Shown here in pieces: positions 18,364 to 25,956 of a stretch of 52,062 nucleotides of DNA. Numbering within the stretch: position 1 is the stretch's first letter; each line of letters opens with the position of its first letter. Origin of the DNA: a virus; IMG/VR virus record IMGVR_UViG_3300032053_000111, positions 1 through 52,062 of that record; one strand, 5' to 3'. The notes beneath the pieces were generated by a model. The model was not told where the DNA came from. It saw nothing but the letters and a program-made list of their open reading frames with translations, and searched no databases. Both the position numbers and the translations under genes were made by a program.

Positions 18364-18682
18364 TTGTATGACTTTCTCTATAGGTTTCTTGGTCTACCCT
18401 GAAACACTCAAGAACACCCATGAAAGTTTTCAATCTATCTTCTATGTGGAACAGTTCCAACATATTCATGATTGCAAGATGGTTGAGGCTTATAACCTCA
18501 CCCATCGAACTCAGAGTCACTTGATCCCTAACCAAATCGTATAGTTCCACTATTCTAGTATTCTCGTCGAATAGCACAACCACACATTTACTACAATCTG
18601 GCTCCTTATTGTGCTCCTTATAGGTTGCCTCACAACCTATACAGTCTGGTTTTGTGTTAAGCCATCCGAAGTACTCTCGGAG
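18356..18682 (-). CDS. Tail assembly chaperone T part, made by -1 frameshift (GT fusion)
   Basis: This is the C-terminal extension reached by a -1 shift from the G gene. The frame after the shift is 108 codons with a zinc-ribbon-like cluster PDCIGC...PDCSKC, then a helical domain. The GT fusion (128 residues of G plus 108) is 236 residues long. The stretch has no convincing independent start; an internal GTG/ATG would remove the cysteines. In lambda-type tails the GT product recruits the tape measure to the tube. The stop overlaps the tape measure start. Confidence 0.83.
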   Translation of the reverse strand, partial: LREYFGWLNTKPDCIGCEATYKEHNKEPDCSKCVVVLFDENTRIVELYDLVRDQVTLSSMGEVISLNHLAIMNMLELFHIEDRLKTFMGVLECFRVDQETYRESHTNA

Positions 18683-19065
18683 TTTTTTAGTTGGGCTTCA
18701 TCGATGGCTTTATTCTGTATTGCCAACTTCCTAATGCAGTCACCAACAAATCGTGCAAAATCCAAACATCTCATCATCACAATCTTATTTTGGATTGTAC
18801 AAGAAATAGGGTTACCATCAAGTAGAACATTAGTCCAATCGACAATACAATAGTTGTAGATAAGCTCAGACTCCAACTTATCATTGACCTTTTTTGATTC
18901 AACTACCTGACCCCCAACTACCGTCTTATCAAGTTTAGTGCACTCCCTTTCAATCCTCTTCGCTTCATCAGGGGCCAACAATCTAACACAAATCCCTCCA
19001 AGGCCAGGGTGTTCCTCGTTGAAATGAAACTGTGTTCCACTATTAGATGTGCTGAAGTTTGCCAT
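18637..19065 (-). CDS. Tail assembly chaperone G
   Basis: A 142-residue protein between the tail tube gene and the tape measure gene, the standard place of the G chaperone. The core (ICVRLLAPDEAKRIERECTK...) resembles gpG-like phage chaperones. A canonical slippery sequence lies 14 codons before its stop, in the correct phase, which allows a minority of ribosomes to make the longer GT product. Confidence 0.83.
   Translation of the reverse strand: MANFSTSNSGTQFHFNEEHPGLGGICVRLLAPDEAKRIERECTKLDKTVVGGQVVESKKVNDKLESELIYNYCIVDWTNVLLDGNPISCTIQNKIVMMRCLDFARFVGDCIRKLAIQNKAIDEAQLKNSESTSDGLTQNQTV
18682..18688 (-). other. Programmed -1 ribosomal frameshift site A AAA AAC
   Basis: On the minus strand the sequence CTA AAA AAC is read in the G frame, which places the heptamer A AAA AAC in the exact X XXY YYZ phase. 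After a -1 slip the ribosome continues as KK-LREYFGWLNTKPDCIGC and reaches 18356. Position and phase match the conserved G/GT frameshift of lambda-like tails. Confidence 0.88.
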
Positions 19066-19145
19066 GATACTGCCCTTTCATCTGCACTCAAGTGAGGACC
19101 ACTAACATCAATGTGTGATCCTCACCGTCTATTATCGTTTCACCA

Positions 19146-19892
19146 CTACGCCGTAGTGAATGAATAATTCCTACCATACCATTTGTTAGTATCAGCATCC
19201 TCTGCTACTGCTCTATAGTGGTAGAGTGTTCCAGTGGTCAAATCAGTCACTTGAACATCAAACAGTTCTGGAACGTCAGCAACATGAGTATGACCAGGTG
19301 CATCACGTGTAGAACTACCGTATGATGTAGTAAGACCATACTCAAAGTAGCAGAGAACAGCTGCAGCAGCATGCCCACCCAGGCCGGTCAATTCACCAAT
19401 CAAGGTTACTGTAGTAGCATCAATATCAATCTCACCTCTGGTTTCAACACCAACATCAACAGATGTTGCATTGAGCTTCAACATACCACTAACCTTCATC
19501 GAGCACGAGAATGACATCAAACCTGCCTTAGTGTGTGCAACATCATCCAGTTTGGTGACCGTTACAAAACTTGCAGGTGTAAGTGCAGAATCTGGTGTAT
19601 AATATAGGACACCAGTTTCATCAATATACAACCGCAAATCTGCAATTTCTGTGCCAGCAATAAAGTCAGTTCTCAACAGTTGCTGACCGACATCCGAATC
19701 CATTAGGAAGTTACCGGAGATGTTTACTTCACCACCTTCGATCTGCATAGGAATATAAGTCTTATGGAGATCACCAAACTCCGAGTCATCTTCCACAGGT
19801 CTTGCAGACCCAGAGTAATTCCATGTAGCCATACCAGCAATAACTGTCGATCCAATTTTTACTCTTCCCTTGTATCCTGGTTTTGCAGCCAT
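19146..19892 (-). CDS. Major tail (tube) protein with C-terminal fibronectin-like domain
   Basis: A 248-residue protein. The first 150 residues have the pattern of a tail tube protein (YKGRVKIGSTVIAGMATWNYSG; EGGEVNISGNFLMDSDVG). The last 90 residues form an Ig/fibronectin-type domain (YFEYGLTTSYGSSTRDAPG, TGTLYHYRAVAEDADTN), a common surface decoration of tail tubes. It lies just upstream of the chaperone gene. A short spacer of 80 bases separates the two. Confidence 0.85.
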   Translation of the reverse strand: MAAKPGYKGRVKIGSTVIAGMATWNYSGSARPVEDDSEFGDLHKTYIPMQIEGGEVNISGNFLMDSDVGQQLLRTDFIAGTEIADLRLYIDETGVLYYTPDSALTPASFVTVTKLDDVAHTKAGLMSFSCSMKVSGMLKLNATSVDVGVETRGEIDIDATTVTLIGELTGLGGHAAAAVLCYFEYGLTTSYGSSTRDAPGHTHVADVPELFDVQVTDLTTGTLYHYRAVAEDADTNKWYGRNYSFTTA

Positions 19893-19903
19893 AAATTGTC
19901 CTT

Positions 19904-20317
19904 TCAGGTTTTTTGTATCTTAAATCTGTACACTATCATCCAGTTCCAAACGGTCTTACCTTCAACCTCCCATTTCAGAAGTTTTGAGTTTTCACGCACC
20001 AACGATATTGGTAAGTACCCACTGATTGTAAGATCAGCAAAATCGAAACCTGTATCAATATCCCTATTACCAGTAACCAAAGCATACAAATCTGCAATCT
20101 CTACAATTGTTGGGCTTTCACTGTATATATCAAACTGAATTGTACCATTTTCAAACAACTCAGAGAATGTCCAATCTTGTACATTATCCACATTGAAAGA
20201 CATATATGGAAAAGCAGTACCAGCTGGTGCCTCTACCAGATGCAAGCCACCTATCATACTTGCAGCCATAGGGTCAGCTTTGAACCGATCTATAATTGCT
20301 TTCAAGAAAGCTTTCAT
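19904..20317 (-). CDS. Tail terminator/completion-like protein
   Basis: A 137-residue protein between the HK97 gp10-like gene and the tube gene, the usual position of the tail terminator. The N-terminus (AIIDRFKADPMAASMIGG) and the WTFSELFENGTIQFDIYSES segment resemble tail terminator proteins. It is expected to cap the tube and join the head. The start has AAGG upstream. Confidence 0.7.
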   Translation of the reverse strand: MKAFLKAIIDRFKADPMAASMIGGLHLVEAPAGTAFPYMSFNVDNVQDWTFSELFENGTIQFDIYSESPTIVEIADLYALVTGNRDIDTGFDFADLTISGYLPISLVRENSKLLKWEVEGKTVWNWMIVYRFKIQKT

Positions 20318-20706
20318 ATTATACCTTCGCTCTTCGCTAACTCTTCTATGTCCTTCTTACTTGCTTCCAAGGCAGGACGAAGAAAAGGTATTGGTCGTGT
20401 TCCAGGGTGTTTTACTCTTTTAACTGGGTGGTCTAAACCTGGCCAAAACAATGCAGCCTTTACATTTGGTAATATAGTGTGCGGTTTAGACCCAAGTTCC
20501 ATAATTGGTGCTTGTGGTAGATTAGACCCTATCAAAGCGCGGTTTTCCTCTATTATATAACTTATACTTCTTACAAGTTCACCAGACCTTCTTGCACAAA
20601 GTTCCCTCGCTTTTCGGTTTACTATAATAGCCGCTTGTTCAAGAAACCGTCTAACCTTCACTTTCAGATTTTCTTCAAAGGCAGCAGAATTATCTTGAAT
20701 CTTCAT
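20314..20706 (-). CDS. HK97 gp10-like neck protein
   Basis: A 130-residue protein with HK97 gp10-family features: an N-terminal helix with RFLEQAAIIVNRKARELCARRSGELVRSI, then HTILPNVKAALFWPG and a C-terminal PFLRPALEASKKDIEELA helix. The family bridges head and tail. The start and stop overlap both neighbours. Confidence 0.8.
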   Translation of the reverse strand: MKIQDNSAAFEENLKVKVRRFLEQAAIIVNRKARELCARRSGELVRSISYIIEENRALIGSNLPQAPIMELGSKPHTILPNVKAALFWPGLDHPVKRVKHPGTRPIPFLRPALEASKKDIEELAKSEGII

Positions 20707-21014
20707 TACTGCACCAATCCAAGTTTCAACCTTAGGAATCTACCTTCCTTGTTAGATATACCGAGTATCTCATACCTCAGTAAACCATCAATCACCCTGT
20801 CTTTGGCAACTATGTCAACAATCTTACAATACATAGTATGAGAGCTTGTCTGTCTTTCACTGCCAAATGTTTTTCCTTCATCTCCTCTATTCTCTGTAAT
20901 CCTACACGGAAGATTGTAGTGTAAGATAACTTCCACTTCAGATTGAGTACCATAATCGTCTTTGGTAGCAGTAATTCTTACAACATTAACCTTCCTATTG
21001 ATCATTTGAATCAT
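20706..21014 (-). CDS. Head closure/stopper-like protein
   Basis: A 102-residue protein of the size and place of a head-tail joining stopper. It is beta-rich (VNVVRITATKDDYGTQSEVEV; SSHTMYCKIVDIVAKD) and begins with an ATGA overlap with the adaptor gene. The family assignment is by position and secondary structure pattern and not by a strong motif. Confidence 0.65.
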   Translation of the reverse strand: MIQMINRKVNVVRITATKDDYGTQSEVEVILHYNLPCRITENRGDEGKTFGSERQTSSHTMYCKIVDIVAKDRVIDGLLRYEILGISNKEGRFLRLKLGLVQ

Positions 21015-21898
21015 ATTGCACCAAGGACTGGTCTTCTAACAATGAATGGAACCAGCTCTTTATCGGCTTCAACTACACCTGTGATATACTTAGACTTAGT
21101 ATACCCATATCCATCAACCGATTCAGAATCGAAGTGTGAATACTTCTGATACAGTGTAGAATCATTCTCTACTTGACATAGTATAATGACTGCCTTCTTT
21201 ATACCCGGGGGACAAGCAGCATGCCCACATGTGCCAGTGACAACTATATTACCTGTACCCTCGGGAAATAGAATATCCTTATGTTTAACCAGAAAATGAA
21301 ACTCTACCAAATCATCGGATGATGCAACTTCCGGATTGAGGAATATAGCATTCGAATCAAATGCAATGTAATCGATTGGTATTTCAACACCACTCGATTC
21401 AACTTTGGTTACATCGAGAATTTCTTGCCGCAACCCAATGAACAATCTATCGCCGTCATTGCCATCCAAAATCTGAACGAATGCTTTGGAGTAGAACACA
21501 TCATGAGTAACAAACTCAACGATATTTTCTGCTCTATCAATTGTTTCCTGTCTTGCAGCAGTACTTGAACCCTCACCAACGTCCACATGGTGTACACCTG
21601 AACCCACGGTAGTAATATCAACGGGTGTACCTGCTGTAGCATTTACTGGGTTCGCTGCTACCTTGATGTGTGTAGAATCGACGCGAATCGCATAGTAGTG
21701 TGTACCGTGAACAAGTGGCACAGGAAGTGCACCACTTGACGAGAATGTTATAAGAGAACCAGTGGCAATATCCACACTGACAGTGACTTTATCAGTTGCT
21801 ATAACCACATCAGTCGTGGCGAAGTTGCACTCGGCAGATATTGCCACCGGCCAATTTGTAATGTCTGACTCAACAACATAGTGACCAATAGCACTCAT
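21011..21898 (-). CDS. Head-tail adaptor-like protein with N-terminal beta insertion
   Basis: The ATG at 21898 follows GGAGA and gives 295 residues. The last 110 residues match an adaptor: LFPEGTGNIVVTGTCGH, a helix PPGIKKAVIILCQVEND and a YGYTKSKYITGVVEAD segment. The first 150 residues contain a beta domain (ATGSLITFSSSGALPVPLVHG, YYAIRVDSTHIKVA) that resembles small beta modules seen in other virion proteins. It joins the portal side to the stopper. Confidence 0.68.
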   Translation of the reverse strand: MSAIGHYVVESDITNWPVAISAECNFATTDVVIATDKVTVSVDIATGSLITFSSSGALPVPLVHGTHYYAIRVDSTHIKVAANPVNATAGTPVDITTVGSGVHHVDVGEGSSTAARQETIDRAENIVEFVTHDVFYSKAFVQILDGNDGDRLFIGLRQEILDVTKVESSGVEIPIDYIAFDSNAIFLNPEVASSDDLVEFHFLVKHKDILFPEGTGNIVVTGTCGHAACPPGIKKAVIILCQVENDSTLYQKYSHFDSESVDGYGYTKSKYITGVVEADKELVPFIVRRPVLGAI

Positions 21899-21956
21899 TG
21901 TCACTCTCCATACTTATAATGCCTGTAGTAGGGAATTGAATCCCTACTACTCGGTA

Positions 21957-22316
21957 TCAAGAAACCTTTTCCTGCTCATCTCTGGTCAGACAGAAAAGCA
22001 TATACAATTGAACGTGATCTGCAGCCAACTTTTTCGAGCTGTCCAAATCCTTCAAAACCTTGGCAACCAGTGCAAACGCTGCTTCGGAAAACACTATTTC
22101 CTTATTACCAATCTTATCTGCACTTTCTGGACTCCAAGCCACTGCTCCATCAGGTCTCTGTGTAAGACATAGGTCAACTCGTTCCTTGTCACTTACAATC
22201 AAATCATCCTTGATACCCTTCAGCAGCATCAACTCGAGAAAACTGCCTTGACTTGGCAATGTTCCTAATAGAACCAAGCGATCTTTCACACTCAACTGTA
22301 CAGTTTTCATACCCAT
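21957..22316 (-). CDS. Hypothetical protein of the head-tail region
   Basis: A 119-residue, mainly helical, acidic/basic mixed protein between a fibre-like gene and the adaptor gene. No family is recognised. It starts with ATG at 22316 or at 22310 and has a complete frame with normal codon use. A minor head or assembly role is suggested only by its place. Confidence 0.55.
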   Translation of the reverse strand: MGMKTVQLSVKDRLVLLGTLPSQGSFLELMLLKGIKDDLIVSDKERVDLCLTQRPDGAVAWSPESADKIGNKEIVFSEAAFALVAKVLKDLDSSKKLAADHVQLYMLFCLTRDEQEKVS

Positions 22317-22368
22317 ACTACAACCTGCCTTTCATCTTCCATCTTCAAAGATCTGCCAAATCCGGTAT

Positions 22369-23466
22369 TTACATTGTGATTTGTTGCCACAGACCCGAAC
22401 TATCGGTCATAAACAGAAGTCCATCCGTAGTATCGAGTCCAAGGGAACCTGGAGCAAAACCACTGTCAGCACCATCAACAAAGTTGCCAGTAACAATTAC
22501 GACATCCTCTGCTGCAGTCTTACCCAAACGAAGTTGGGCAATATTCCAAGTCTTGGCAGCAGATTGAGTATCGTAGAAATCCATTCCATAGGTAAATCCA
22601 ACACAACCAGATGTTCCAGCATTCTTCACAGCAAAAGCTGCAGTAGGAACAGCATACACACCATCCGTGTTATTCCAAACTTCCACACCAGCCGAATTTG
22701 CAGGACAATTGCCATGGAGTCTCATGTCAACTTGAAGTCCTTTAATTTGGGTACTGACTACACCAGGACCAGAACCACCAGTTTCAAGCTCAACAGCCAG
22801 ATTCAATGCGCGCAAACTGGTAATAGCACCGCTGTTCTTCCGTTGTCTAACAGAAATCAGTGCACCCTCAAGTAGGCTCAAAGTACCAGCTGTATAGTTA
22901 TTCAACAGCATACTGATACCACGCATTACAAAACTGGCATCATTCGGAGCATAGTTAGTATGGGCCAACTTAAACAACGCAGCATTAGAATCGTTATACT
23001 GCGGAGCAGCAGTTCCCCTATCACCAGCAATATACAACCCATAAGTCTTCATCAACTGTTCAATCACAACCGAAGAACCCACTGCTTCAGCAGTCAAATC
23101 ATCGGTAGAAAGAATAGTCAAGACTGTATCGGTAACGCTATACAGTGTAACACCCTTATTATTCGATCCGGAACCGGAGATTACTACTTTCATTCCAGCT
23201 TTGAAACCCGCTGCAACAAATCCACCAGCAAGTTTAGTAATGGTATCACTGGCAGGAGTGTTCTCCTGGAATGAGATTGCAGTTGAAGCAATCCGTGCAG
23301 AACCAGTGTGAAATGCTGAAACATCGATGGTGTGGCCATACATATATTCAGTATCACCACGTACAAGTGCAGAATACGAACCATATTTGAAAGCATCCCG
23401 CAAAGGGCGACTCAAACCTTGGTTCATATCATAATCAAGATTCGACAAAACCACTGGAACCGTCAT
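22369..23466 (-). CDS. Head fibre/decoration-like structural protein
   Basis: A 365-residue, Gly/Ala/Thr-rich protein with fibre-type beta repeats. The C-terminus (SLGLDTTDGLLFMTDSSGLW) is like the terminal segment of phage fibre and head-decoration proteins. It resembles the 548-residue fibre at 8676-10322 in composition and in a central SLRALNLAVELETGG-type repeat. Because it sits between the capsid and connector genes, a head-mounted fibre or decoration protein is likely. The exact placement on the virion is inferred. Confidence 0.62.
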   Translation of the reverse strand: MTVPVVLSNLDYDMNQGLSRPLRDAFKYGSYSALVRGDTEYMYGHTIDVSAFHTGSARIASTAISFQENTPASDTITKLAGGFVAAGFKAGMKVVISGSGSNNKGVTLYSVTDTVLTILSTDDLTAEAVGSSVVIEQLMKTYGLYIAGDRGTAAPQYNDSNAALFKLAHTNYAPNDASFVMRGISMLLNNYTAGTLSLLEGALISVRQRKNSGAITSLRALNLAVELETGGSGPGVVSTQIKGLQVDMRLHGNCPANSAGVEVWNNTDGVYAVPTAAFAVKNAGTSGCVGFTYGMDFYDTQSAAKTWNIAQLRLGKTAAEDVVIVTGNFVDGADSGFAPGSLGLDTTDGLLFMTDSSGLWQQITM

Positions 23467-23478
23467 AAATCACCTCTT

Positions 23479-23679
23479 TCAAATAGGTAGTCCACTTACT
23501 TTTTTGGTTACACTGACCATATACTGAGTACTCATGAACTTGGCGAACTCGTCATCTTCCGTGAAGATCACTTGTTCTCTGGTAAGATTCCAGGGTACCC
23601 CATTGAAACTGAATACCCTGGTCTTACCAAAGTTCGTTATACGGAACTGCACAGGTCTTGGTTTCCGTTCGGGATTCAT
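23479..23679 (-). CDS. Small structural-region protein
   Basis: A 66-residue, basic protein (MNPERKPRPVQFRITNFGKT) with a short beta pattern. It ends just before the head fibre gene and starts two bases beyond the next small gene. No family is recognised. It could be a head decoration or a small assembly factor. Confidence 0.5.
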   Translation of the reverse strand: MNPERKPRPVQFRITNFGKTRVFSFNGVPWNLTREQVIFTEDDEFAKFMSTQYMVSVTKKVSGLPI

Positions 23680-23681
23680 CG

Positions 23682-23912
23682 TTACACCTCTTTGGATTCC
23701 TTACCTGTATCTTTGGACTTTACACACAAAGATGGTTTCTCATCTTTCTGTGTAGGTCTTTCAGATATTGTAATACCCTCAAAACCCTTGCCGCGAAACT
23801 GTGCAGCAATCTCTGGGTCATCGGTAGTCACAGCAGTTTCCATATCCATCGTCACATTGAGTTGTCCAATTTTCACGCTCAGTTTCTGGCCATTATTTCT
23901 GATCACTATCAT
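23682..23912 (-). CDS. Small structural-region protein
   Basis: About 76 residues from the ATG at 23912, which has AAGGG seven bases upstream; the open frame extends to a TTG at 23933. It has a beta pattern at the start (MIVIRNNGQKLSVKIGQL) and a charged tail. The place between capsid and fibre genes suggests a head-associated role. No family is recognised. Confidence 0.5.
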   Translation of the reverse strand: MIVIRNNGQKLSVKIGQLNVTMDMETAVTTDDPEIAAQFRGKGFEGITISERPTQKDEKPSLCVKSKDTGKESKEV

Positions 23913-23974
23913 CTGCATACCCTTTTCAATCAATACTGGTTATTGTTACTAACTACCAGTCATACCGGCAGATG

Positions 23975-25033
23975 TTACCCTGTGGTAAGATTTTTTATTA
24001 GAACCACTGCATCAACATTCTCAATGCAGAACGTCAAACGCATACTGTAGAACCAGTAGGTAGCTTCATCAGCCGCTTCACGCTGAGATTCAATCGTAAT
24101 CTCACGCTGAACACCCATAATGAAGTTGGATGCTGGAGTGACGATACTGTCAGTATACGCACCAGCACCTATGACACCATTGACATCAATATCGGTAGGC
24201 ATCAAAGGACAATCTACGATTGGAACCTTTGCATACTTCATCTGAGTATCACCAAGGATGGCATTGTCGCCAAGAATGGTAGACCTCGAAGCAAGGGCAC
24301 CAATGTAATCCTGGGTAACCTGATCGGAGTTCCAAATTCGAATACTGGCAAGCCCACCCTTCTTATACTTCGAAGGCATGGTCTTCAAAGCCTTGTGCCA
24401 CTTGAACTCCCAGTTGTATGGTGCAGAACCATTCTGCTCTACGATCTTACCGGCCAACGAGTAGCTTGTGGCTGCAGCATTTAGAATATGTGCAGAACCA
24501 GTCACAGCATTGTAGTAGGTCTCGCCTACACTGCTGTGCATGATCTGATAACGCCAGCCATCCCACAGACTGCGAATATCTGTAGCAGCAAACCCACTCA
24601 AGCTATGAGTATCTGCCACAAATGCAGCCTCGTCGACCTCATTGGCAATCTTGCTGGCAATCATTCTCAGAAGATGGTCCTTGAAGGCAGCACCTTCAAT
24701 CCCGTCTTCCAGATCATCATCAAACACTGCCACACAACCACGAACCTTCTTGGTGGTCAACGTAATCTTCTGATCGGTCCATGTTTTCTTATAATCACTG
24801 GAAGAGAATGTAGCAGCTGGTTTCAGGAACCGACCAGTCCCAAAACCGATTGCTCGAATATTCTTCTCAGGACCAGTCATTCTGACAATTCTCGCGTTGT
24901 TCTTAAGGACAGATTCATCGATCATATAGTCGAGAAACTTGTCCGCTTCTTGAGCAGCCAATACAATGGTAGGCATTGCAGTCATCTTGGCAATCTGCTC
25001 AGCCTTGCTCAACAGTTGTGCAATGGTCTTCAT
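23975..25033 (-). CDS. Major capsid protein
   Basis: A 352-residue protein with the HK97-fold layout: an N-terminal helical arm (IAQLLSKAEQIAKMTAMP), an E-loop-like beta region (TWTDQKITLTTKKVRGCVAV), a spine helix (LLRMIASKIANEVDEAAFVAD) and a C-terminal P-domain/A-domain with REITIESQREAADEATYWFYS. The position, after scaffold and protease, and the length are as expected. The start ATG follows GAGGTG. No long N-terminal delta domain is present because the scaffold is a separate protein. Confidence 0.85.
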   Translation of the reverse strand: MKTIAQLLSKAEQIAKMTAMPTIVLAAQEADKFLDYMIDESVLKNNARIVRMTGPEKNIRAIGFGTGRFLKPAATFSSSDYKKTWTDQKITLTTKKVRGCVAVFDDDLEDGIEGAAFKDHLLRMIASKIANEVDEAAFVADTHSLSGFAATDIRSLWDGWRYQIMHSSVGETYYNAVTGSAHILNAAATSYSLAGKIVEQNGSAPYNWEFKWHKALKTMPSKYKKGGLASIRIWNSDQVTQDYIGALASRSTILGDNAILGDTQMKYAKVPIVDCPLMPTDIDVNGVIGAGAYTDSIVTPASNFIMGVQREITIESQREAADEATYWFYSMRLTFCIENVDAVVLIKNLTTG

Positions 25034-25093
25034 ATTACACCTCTAAAAAACACTTTCAATCAACCCATGAATCCATTCGTGCATATCCGATTG

Positions 25094-25606
25094 TTACATC
25101 GGAATACTTGGGAAATGGTCTACCATATCCGTGTTTTTACCCTTGTTTTTGTCATCCGTAGTAGTAATGACGTTACTTCCTGGTGCAGCCTTTTCTACAA
25201 CCTCAAGGCGTTTGGTGATCTCTGTCAAGTCAGAGACTAACTTCTTGTTAGCCTCATTACTGTCATTGACCGACTTAGTCAATTCAGTTATCGACTTGGT
25301 AAGAGCATCCGATTTTTCAATATCACCTTTCTTGGCGGCAGCTGCCGCAACTTCAGCTTCCAATCTCTTTTTCTTTTCCTCTGGTGTTTCTTCTGCCTTA
25401 ACTGGTGAACTAAATTCACTGGCAGCAAAGTCAGCTAATACACCAACAGCACCAGTAAGCTCTTCGGGGAAGTCAGCCTTGTATTTGTTTATCAGTGCCA
25501 AAGCTTCCTTCAAAGCCTTGATTGCATCCTCAGACAAATCTGCTTTCTTCACTACCCACTTGTTACCAAAGTATGTTTTCAGCAAAGCCTCAAGTTCTTT
25601 GTTCAT
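25094..25606 (-). CDS. Internal-start scaffold protein (short form of the 25094-25948 frame)
   Basis: At 25606 an ATG in the same frame is preceded by AAAGGAGAT at good spacing, inside the longer gene. Translation from it would give a 170-residue protein, MNKELEALLKTYF..., consisting of only the coiled-coil scaffold part. Lambda (C/Nu3) and other phages use the same nested arrangement. Whether both products are made needs proteomics, but the binding site is stronger than that of many real starts here. Confidence 0.65.
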   Translation of the reverse strand: MNKELEALLKTYFGNKWVVKKADLSEDAIKALKEALALINKYKADFPEELTGAVGVLADFAASEFSSPVKAEETPEEKKKRLEAEVAAAAAKKGDIEKSDALTKSITELTKSVNDSNEANKKLVSDLTEITKRLEVVEKAAPGSNVITTTDDKNKGKNTDMVDHFPSIPM

Positions 25607-25948
25607 CTGTGTATCTCCTTTGTTCAAAGTGAATGTTTCTGTCTGAGCAAAACCATTTTCAATGTTTACAACTCTACTATAAGAACAACTGAGAGCAGGT
25701 CCACAGACACTGTTCGCAGGGGCATCAGGTAGTGGTTTATTATACCAAATATTCAGACTGGTTAAATCTTTGATCTCCTCACCATTTACCTTAATAAGGG
25801 TACCTTCAGGAGTTCCATCACTGGAGATGGTTATCTCAAGGCTCCCGTCACTCTTCATAACCAGAAACTTCGTCAGATTAGCAGGTCTATCGACGATCGA
25901 AACTTCCGTTGGTTGTATGACAATCATCTTTCGTTTCGGTTTGAACAT
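25094..25948 (-). CDS. XkdF/scaffold-type protein (long form)
   Basis: A 284-residue protein. The first part has the VSIVDRPAN motif of XkdF-type phage proteins, then a hydrophilic domain. From about residue 115 on it is a charged helical and coiled-coil protein of scaffold type (EEKKKRLEAEVAAAAAKKGD, ITELTKSVNDSNEANKKL). Scaffolds guide capsid assembly and are then removed. An internal in-frame start with its own ribosome binding site may make a second, shorter product from the same frame. Confidence 0.65.
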   Translation of the reverse strand: MFKPKRKMIVIQPTEVSIVDRPANLTKFLVMKSDGSLEITISSDGTPEGTLIKVNGEEIKDLTSLNIWYNKPLPDAPANSVCGPALSCSYSRVVNIENGFAQTETFTLNKGDTQMNKELEALLKTYFGNKWVVKKADLSEDAIKALKEALALINKYKADFPEELTGAVGVLADFAASEFSSPVKAEETPEEKKKRLEAEVAAAAAKKGDIEKSDALTKSITELTKSVNDSNEANKKLVSDLTEITKRLEVVEKAAPGSNVITTTDDKNKGKNTDMVDHFPSIPM

Positions 25949-25956
25949 AGTTCACC

